From the NCBI RefSeq assembly GCF_018687715.1, contig NC_056762.1:35948864-36012863 (forward strand): a stretch of DNA of 64,000 nucleotides, given 5' to 3'. This DNA is from Carya illinoinensis (lineage: Eukaryota > Streptophyta > Magnoliopsida > Fagales > Juglandaceae). The position numbers and the translations under genes were made by a program. Numbering within the stretch: position 1 is the first letter of the stretch; every line of letters starts with the position of its first letter. Below are positions 56,413 to 64,000 of this stretch, in pieces. The notes beneath the pieces are model-generated. The model was not told where the DNA came from. It did not search any database and was given only the letters and a program-made list of their open reading frames with translations.

Positions 56413-59400
56413 TTAAGTACGAAGGCCAACTGAAGCTACACACAGCTTCCGTTTGTCAGCAGTAACTACTTTTGTGAACATGTCTGCTGGGTTCTCTGCT
56501 CCTCGAATCTTCTCAAGTATCAGCTGTCCACTATTGAGAAGAGATCAGATAAAATAGTATCACAACTGTATGTGTTTTGTTCTGAAATGAAAAGCTGGAT
56601 TCTTTGCAAGAAAAATAGCACTCTGACTATCACTGTGCAGAATACCTTTTTCATTCTTCTTTCCCAATTCATCCAAGAATGACTGCAACCAAACCATTTC
56701 CTTCCATGCTTCAGTTATAGCAACGTATTCCGCTTCTGTAGTTGAGAGGCAACAATCTTCTGTAACTTAGAAGCCCACGATACAGCTGTACCACCCAGCG
56801 TATACACAAATCCAGTAGTACTTTTTCTGCTATCAACCTCACCTGTTAAATCAGCATCTACATATCCCTGTAGTTTTAAACCTGCTTTTGTAAAGCATAG
56901 TGACGTATTTGAAGAGCCTTGTAGATATTTTAAAATCCACTTGACTGCTTCCCAATGCTGCTTTCCTGGATTACTCATGTACCTACTCACAGCTCCCACT
57001 GCTTGTGCAATATCTGGCCTTGTACAGACCATGGCGTACATAAGACTACCAATAGCAGATGCATAGGGTATTCTATTCATGCATTCTTGCTCTTCCTCCG
57101 TCTTTGGCGACTGATCCTTAGTTAGTCGAAAGTGATTGGCTAAGGGTGTGCTCACTGGTTTCGCCTTGTCCATGTTAAACCTTCTAAGCACCTTCTTTAC
57201 ATACTCCTCCTGCGAGAGCTTAAGAAAATCATTAATCCTGTCTCTAATAATTCTCATACCAAGGATTTGTTTTGCAACACCCAGATCTTTCATCTCAAAC
57301 CGCTTTGACAACTGCTTCTTCAGTTCATTGATTTCCTCGATGCTTGACCCTGCAACGAGCATATCATCCACATACAACAGTAGGATAATATAAGACTTGT
57401 CAAAGTTCTTCATATAGCAACAATGGTCAGCCTGCAGTCTTGTAAATCTATTACTGCACATGAAGTTGTCAAACTTCCGGTACCATTGTCGTGGAGCTTG
57501 TTTTAGGCCATACAAGCTCTTCTTCAGTTTGCAAACTAGATTCTCTTTTTCCTTCACTGAGAATCCTTGTGGCTGGTGCCTATAGATGTCTTCCTCCAAA
57601 TCACCATGAAGGAATGCAGTCTTCACATCTAACTGCTCAAGATGTAGATTCTCTACAGCTACAATTGCTAACACTAGACTGATCGTGATCAATTTTACAA
57701 CTGGGGAGAAAATGTCTGTGTAGTCGACACCTTCCTTTTGTTGAAACCCCTTCACGACCATTCTGGCTTTGTAGCGCTTGCTACCATTGTGCTCTTCCTT
57801 AATTCTGTACACCCATTTATTGTGCAAAGCTTTCTTGCCTTTTGGAAACTTAGTTAGCTCCCATGTCTGATTTGACATCAATGACTCCATCTCATCTTGC
57901 ATGGCTTTCTCCCACTTGATCGAATCTTCAATTCGTAGAGCTTCATCATAACTTTCCGGTTCACCACTATCTGTTAGCAAGATGTAGTGTAGAGATGGTG
58001 AGAACCGTTGTGGTGGCCTGATTGTCCTTGAAGATCTTCGAATAACAGTGAGTGGTGTACGTTGTTCGATCTGTGTATCATCATTTTCTTGATCCTCGTT
58101 CTGATCAGTGTTGACTCGAGTAACATCAAAGTCAACAACCTCAGGTTTCTTTGGCTGCTCTTCAGGTTCAACTTGTGACTTAGCTTTATACAGAATCTGT
58201 TCATTGAATATCACATTTCTACTTCTGATGATTTTGCGATTTTTATCATCCCAAAATCGATAGCCAAATTCTTCATCACCATAACCGATGAAAAAACATT
58301 TTCTAGATTTGGCTTCTAACTTGTTACGATCAGTAGAATCTATGTGAACATATGATAAACAACCAAAAACTTTCAAATGGGAAAGATTTACCTTCTTTCC
58401 GCTCCAGACTTCCTCTGGTAGATCGAACTTTAAGGGAACTGAAGGTCTCCGGTTAATCAAATAGGCTGCAGTGTTAACTGCATCAGCCCAAAAACATTCA
58501 GGCAATCCTGAATTCAGTCTCATGCTTCTGGCACGTTCATTGAGAGTTCTGTTCATGCGTTCAGCTACGCCATTCTGCTGCGGTGTCCCGGGAATAGTCT
58601 TCTGAAATCTAATCCCATTTGCAGCACAGAATTCTTTGAACCCTCCGTCGATGTACTCTCCTCGATTGTCTGACCTCAGACATTTTAACTTTAAGCCTGT
58701 TTCATTTTCAACCATGGCTCTCCACTTCTTGAAAGTATCAAATGTGTCAGATTTATTTTTCAAAAAATAAACACATACTTTCCTGCTTGAGTTATCAATA
58801 AAGGAAACATAGTACCGCGATCCTCCAAGAGAAGCGACTGGGGATGGCCCCCACAAATCTGTGTGCACCAACTCCAACTTTGTAGATTTTGGAGTTCTGC
58901 CATTTTTCAGGAAACTAACTTTTTTCTGCTTCCCAAAAATGCAACCTTCACACATGTCGAAATCAGTTGATTCCAATTTTGGTAACTTCCCCTTGGATAA
59001 TAGTATTTTCATTCCTTTCTCACTCATGTGACCAAGCCTTTGATGCCATAGGTTGGCATTTGCGTCAGCAATTGCAACAGTATCTCTAATACTTGAAGTC
59101 ATGTATAGAGTACCTATTTTTGTACCTCGAGCTACTACCATAGCTCCTTTTATTATCTTCCACGTGCCACCGGTAAATAGTACCGAATGCCCATCAGCAT
59201 CAAGTTGTCCTACAGAAATCAGGTTCCTCATGAGCTTGGGAACATGTCGCACCTTCTGTAGCAACCATGCACTTCCATTGGGCAGATTGATTGGTATATC
59301 TCCAATGCCTTCGATTTCCAACGCTTCACCATCTGCTAAGTACATCTTCCCGAAATCACCAGTGACATAATTCTGCATGATTTCTCGGTGTGCTGTAGTG

Positions 59401-60272
59401 TGGAATGAGGCTCCTGAATCTAACACCCAAGATTCAATTTGGTTGTCGACTGAAAGGAGTAAGGCATCTTGGAGATCTTCTGTTGTGGCATTAACAGAGT
59501 TATGCTCATTCTTCTTCTTAGCTTCCTTGCAATTATTTTTGAAGTGGCCAATCTTGCCACAATTCCAGCACTGTACTTATTTTCTGGACCTAGATTTACT
59601 TCTACCTCTTCGGGACTTTGACCTGCCCCGATTTGAACTTCTACTAGCTCCTCTACCTTTCGTCTCGAGATTTAAGGCAGAACTGGAAGTTGATGCTTCT
59701 CCTGTATCTCTTCTGCGAACTTCCTCGCTAAGAATATGGTCCCGGATATCTTGATACTTCATCTTTGTTTTGCCATAAGAATTGCTAACAGCTGTTCTCA
59801 TGACCTCCCAGCTTTTTGGCAATTGAGCTAGAGCAATTAGTGCACGTACTTCATCATCAAATTCAATTCTTACTGAAGCTAATTGATTGATGATGGTGTT
59901 GAACTCATTCAGATGCTGAATAACTGGAGTTCCTTCTGCCATTCTCAAGTAGAATAGCTTGTACATCAAATGCACTTTGTTATTGGCTGATGGCTGCTCG
60001 TACATGTCTGATAGAGCTTTCATCAAATCCGTTGTGGTCTTTTCCTTTCCCACATTGTGTGCAACTGATCTTGACAGTGTTAGTCGAATGACTCCCAATA
60101 CTTGTCTATCAAGGAAACTCCAATCTTCATTGCTCATGTCATCTGGCTTTCTTCCTAGGAGTGGAAGATATAGTTTCTTCCCATAGAGATAATCCTCTAT
60201 CTGCATTCTCGAATAGGCAAAGTCTGTACCGTCAAATTTCTCGATACCAACACCTTTAGCTTCTTCTCCAGC
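56413..60272 (-). pseudogene. Ty1/copia gag-pol, broken
   Basis: Reading the minus strand from the ATG at 60272 (MAGEEAKGVGIEKFDG), the gag domain runs to about 59600. An in-frame TAA at 59577-59579 precedes the zinc knuckle (CWNCGKIGHFKNNC). The frame then continues unbroken through protease (WVLDSGASFHTT), pre-integrase (WHQRLGHMSE), integrase (HTDLWGPSP, RSDNRGEY, GVAERMNR), reverse transcriptase (LLLYVDDMLV) and the start of RNase H. A frameshift near 56745 breaks the RNase H (expected STTEAEY). The remainder continues in another register, with TGA at 56560-56562 and 56545-56547, to a final stop at 56413. It cannot yield full-length polyprotein. The pieces on either side of the TAA are in the same frame. 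Confidence 0.9.
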
Positions 60273-60339
60273 CATAACTTTACAAATGAGTTCAAATTTA
60301 AACAAACAAATATCACCGTTGCGTCCGAAACACTCGAAT

Positions 60340-60600
60340 TAGCTGGAAACGAGTCCGGAATGATCCAAATAGTTTGTCAGCACTATTTGATCGTCGCGAT
60401 GGAACTCCAACTGGCGTGATCTAGCCCAAAATGATCTACAACACGTGGATAGTTCAGATCCAATGTATTGATGGCTAATCTCAAAATTTCGACCGTACGG
60501 ATGAGTCCGGAATGATCCAAATAGTTGAAAAGCACTACTTGATCGTTGAAATCAGACTCCGAATGGCTTAGATATAGCCCAAAAAAGATCTGATTAATTG
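60340..60600. repeat. two ~154-bp tandem units upstream of the broken gag
   Basis: GAGTCCGGAATGATCCAAAT starts near 60350 and again near 60505. Each copy is followed by AGCACTA-TTGATCGT and AGCCCAAAA-GATCT. It lies in the position of the untranslated leader of the decayed copia element. Confidence 0.8.
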
Positions 60601-62212
60601 GGTTCTAACCCATCATTAATTGGGAGAAGTCTCTTTGCAGCTAAGAAACTATGGAAGAATGGGTTATTTAGAGAATTGGTAATGGTCTACAGGTGAGAAT
60701 CTAGAAGGATAGATGATTTCCTCAACCAACTTCCTTTAGGTCCAAAGTCCCTCTATTATATTGGATGTTAATGCTTGTATTATTGTTAATAGATGGAATC
60801 CAGTCTGCCAATGAATCTATAAGTGATTTCTTTGCATCTTAATCATTATTTTTCAAATTCAATTGCAAGGATTTTACCAAATCAACATTTCATCACTTTT
60901 TAACTCAAATTCATTTTGTCAAATACAGTAAACACTAAACACTAAAATGATCCATACAATAGATTAGCCTTGTAAATATAGAGGATCTTAATATGATATC
61001 CACCTTCATTTTTTTTCTTTTTTTGTTTTAAGAATACAAAACTGAAATTAAAAGGTAAACATTATTTTAAAGAGAAATACTCTAAGGAAGTCTTACACCA
61101 CCCGCATCTATCGAACCAACATATAATTTTTCATTTTTGTTATTATATTTAAACACACATTTAAGCATTAAAATAAAATAAAAATAATAATAAATTACAT
61201 ATTAATTAGATAAAGATATCTGATATAAGACTTTCATATAAAATTTCTCAAATTTCACATATCTTACGTGGCACAAAGCCAATTAAGGTCCATCAAAAAT
61301 CAGGATTTCCAGCAGCCCATTGGGCGAATCGTTTCTATACAAATAAATAAACAAGCAACACATATAAGAGGAGGGAGTAACCAAATACACATTGTATTCA
61401 TTACAGATTTCACACATTTCCTTTCTTGTAACATCAAAATATATAACTGAGAGTATCCACTAACAATAATAATAGCTCTCTAAAGTATATAACGAATTTG
61501 GAGGCCATTTTACACGCGACATGATTTTTCTCTTTCTAAAAATCAAACGCGTGGACATCTTTCATAGCTGTCCACATTCTAGAGGGATTCGCTGGCCGGG
61601 CCCCCAAATGAAGAAAATTATGGAAAAGTTATAAACAGACAAGGCCATCATCTTCCATCCATCATCCGGATCCCACCACTCAGATTTAATATCCACTTCG
61701 AATTCTCTTTCCCAAAACTGTCTTCTTTCTACCCACAATCACCAAGTGTCTGGCTTTTAATCGTGCTAGTAGGTCAACTACTCCTTTGTAGCTGTACCGC
61801 ACTCCTGCTCCCTCCCCCAACAATGCACCTTAGGTCCATTGCCACTTTACACCTCGAGTCTGACGCCATGTGTACAAAGTACAAACTCAGAGTCACCTCC
61901 ATATTTAATTTTTTTTAATATCTATTATACACTGGAATATGTTCTGCTTCGTAGTTTATAAGGCTACACTTCCTTAAAAAAGTCAGGAAAAAAAAAAAAA
62001 AAAATCCTTATGTATATGCTTTTCAATTTTCATTCCTTTTTTCTCCTTTCCCCCCAGGACTGTACAATGATTTAATTGTTTTCTGTTCCCTTTTTTTGGG
62101 TTTGCCTTTCTAGATTATTACAAAAAATTCTCACTCTGTAATAAATGGGGAGTGTTAGAGATGGATTGGTGAAATGAGGAATGTAAAATATTTACCCCTC
62201 CCCAAGATTCGA
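60601..62212. other. spacer downstream of RBOH
   Basis: AT-rich, with an A run at 61988-62003. The RBOH 3' untranslated region must lie at the right end of this stretch. No other gene was recognised. Confidence 0.5.
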
Positions 62213-62362
62213 CTAGAAATGCTCCTTATGGAATTCAAACTTGGTTGGACCTTTTTGATTGAATTCGTAGCAGAGTTTGTTGAGTTCTTTAGCCAGAACC
62301 GGTGCCCCACAATAGAATACACCTGATCCAAAAATAAAACAAAACCACAATTATAGCATCAG

Positions 62363-62401
<39 letters not shown>

Positions 62402-64000
62402 AAATCTATTTTTTTATGGGTTCTTGGACATTTTTCTTACCAATTCTGGCAGAACAGTGCTTGGAACATAATTTGGAGAAAACTCTCTTCCAGTTAGGCC
62501 TCGCAAAATGGGTTCGCACCTAATAATAGGAATCATAAACAGTTGATGAACACATTAAGATTTTCCTATGACTAATTGTCAGTTCTAGGACTATCTATGT
62601 CACATCCATCAATTCTAGGACTATTTGCACTCACCACCTTTTCTGTAATGGATACTTGACTGAATTATAAAAGCATGCCTTAATATAAATAAAGAGGGCA
62701 TGAATGGTGTCTGGTATGGTAAGAGCCCGAGAATGTAAAGCAACGAAGAGCATACCCTAGTGCCAGAAACAATGTCAACTCCGTTCTTGGCATGGTTGAG
62801 AGCTTGCACCATGGTAATGAGAGCTGATCGGGCATCTCCTTCCTCATACACACTAGTTAAGTAGTTGTGCATGTCAATGACACCCTAAGGTTCAAATTGA
62901 GATCAAATTGAGAAGTTAGAGTCGCCAGATATTTTTAACAAAATAATGCAAGTAATGCCGTATATATATATATATATGCCTTCTTACCCTTTGATCAAGT
63001 TCAGCTACTTCATTCATGACCCCTTTAAACCAATCAAACGACCCTTGCTCCCTAGTTACCCAGTAGAAGTAAGCATTTGTGGTCTTCACAGTTTTTTTCC
63101 GCTTGGGACATACTTTATTGGCCATAGAAGAGTCTGTGCTTCCAGAACTTAGGTCTGATATTCTACTGACATCTGAGATTGAATCCTGAAGAAAGGAAAC
63201 TAAAATTTTATTTGCATGATAAGATTCTCATTTATTCAATGCCTTTATAATAAGCTTATGACAATTAGAATAGATTAATGAGTATACCGTGTTTGCAGAT
63301 TTAATGTATGTCTTTAGTAGTGATATAGAAAAATAAGATAAAAAACTTACTGCCTCTTCCTCCATTTTGACTATGTTGTTAAGCAAATCTTTTAGAATGC
63401 TGATAAAAGGCGTCGCTCCAATCCCCAGACCAACAAGTAGCAGGACATCATAGTTCCGGTAATCTTGTGCTGGGGCACCATAAGGTCCATCTATTAAGAG
63501 CTTCGGCAAACTGTTATCTCCAGAGAAGAATTTTGCTTATTAAATAATGTATTACCAAGTGCTAACTAAAGGAAAGGAGACATTGGAAGTTTTAAATATA
63601 CCTCTTCTTGGTTGTTTCGTCAGCCCTGAGAAGCCCACTCTTTCCAGCCACGGGAGGCTCACAGGCTTCAGAGAATACCCTCTTAAGTTCTTGTGTCCAG
63701 TCACCTAGCTGCCGGATGTGAACACTAAGGTAGTCGTCCCCAGGAGCAGAGGTAATGGAAAATGGATGCCTGGTATACATAAATCATAGCATGTTAACAC
63801 AACAAATCAAGAGGGGTCAGACACAGAGCAGGAAGGTCTTCTTGAGTTTTGCTAATTCTCCTTCAGAAATTCGTGGTCCAAAAATAAGACTGGAGTATTC
63901 AAACCATCTAAATTTCTTTAGCTTTCTGTTTTATTCTTTTTCATTCTTGCCAAGATGCCAAAACCTTGGCACTGCTGCAGCATAAAAAAGAACTATTCTT
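62213..64000 (-). CDS. respiratory burst oxidase homolog (NADPH oxidase), 3' part, six exons
   Basis: RBOH proteins are plasma-membrane NADPH oxidases that make apoplastic superoxide in defence, stress and development. Exons on the minus strand, all with AG/GT borders and frames that join: 63769-63602 ([19 protein letters not shown], the FAD-binding site); 63510-63351 ([17 protein letters not shown], then GLGIGATPF, the NADPH-binding site); 63185-62988 ([19 protein letters not shown]); 62884-62756 ([19 protein letters not shown]); 62519-62441 ([17 protein letters not shown]); 62322-62213 ([14 protein letters not shown] to FHKEHF and stop TAG at 62213). The N-terminal EF-hand and membrane exons lie beyond 64000. 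The ending FEFHKEHF suggests the RBOHF/A side of the family, not RBOHD, from memory. The visible part is intact. The listed span includes introns. Confidence 0.95.
62362..62399. repeat. 38-base poly-A run in an RBOH intron
   Basis: Pure A on the plus strand in the intron between the last two exons (a T run in the sense direction, 40 bp upstream of the acceptor). It could extend the pyrimidine tract; the assembled length is uncertain. Confidence 0.9.

Larger units (their letters stand above)
55919..60305 (-). mobile_element. decayed Ty1/copia element, 5' LTR missing
   Basis: A 3' LTR (55919-56341), a purine-rich tract and gag-pol remnants lie in minus-strand order. No second LTR copy or tRNA primer site (GCTCTGATACCA on the plus strand) was found between 60306 and 61000, so the 5' end has been lost or replaced. 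Gag-pol is interrupted by stops and a frameshift. It is unrelated at the protein level to the young element at 6.6-11.8 kb except for shared copia domains. Confidence 0.85.

Overview
The window is nuclear DNA from a woody dicot. The evidence is spliced genes with GT-AG introns, plant-specific families (LEA_2, RBOH, FAR1-related, CYP704-like), a strongly AT-rich background, many GA/TA microsatellites, and Ty1/copia, CACTA, hAT-like and MITE elements. The MITEs with TCATCTCATCTC ends remind me of Fagales (walnut/hickory/oak) genomes, but that placement is inference.

Layout. 1-4.4 kb: AT-rich spacer, then a FAR1-RELATED SEQUENCE (FRS) pseudogene on the minus strand. 6.6-11.8 kb: a complete, very young Ty1/copia retrotransposon with identical LTRs and an open 1540-codon gag-pol. 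12.3-46 kb: four LEA_2 genes (At1g64065-like), all on the minus strand, forming a tandem family pushed apart by transposons. The spacers hold a CACTA element (16.2-21.4 kb, probably with another inside it), several MITEs, a broken glutathione peroxidase gene (28-30.2 kb), a long solo LTR inserted in a hAT-like repeat (30.4-32.4 kb), a possible but unidentified spliced gene (36.7-39.2 kb), an inverted-repeat element carrying a broken piece of a CYP704-like P450 gene (39.3-40.9 kb), and a poly(A)-tailed retroposon with 17-bp target duplications (42.0-43.3 kb). 46-62 kb: gene-poor, with a solo LTR, a 1.4-kb GATATGA-type low-complexity array (54.2-55.6 kb) and a second, decayed Ty1/copia element (55.9-60.3 kb). 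62.2-64 kb: the 3' six exons of a respiratory burst oxidase (RBOH) gene, minus strand, running off the window.

The genes that look functional are the four LEA_2 membrane proteins, the RBOH 3' part and the gag-pol of the young copia element. The LEA_2 family (NDR1/HIN1-related) and RBOH are both stress-associated in plants, but nothing here shows joint regulation.

I found no convincing undescribed multi-gene system. The least ordinary items are a run of seven closely spaced hairpins with TTTG-like loops in the noncoding retroposon (42.9-43.1 kb), the P450 fragment between transposon arms, and the GATATGA array.
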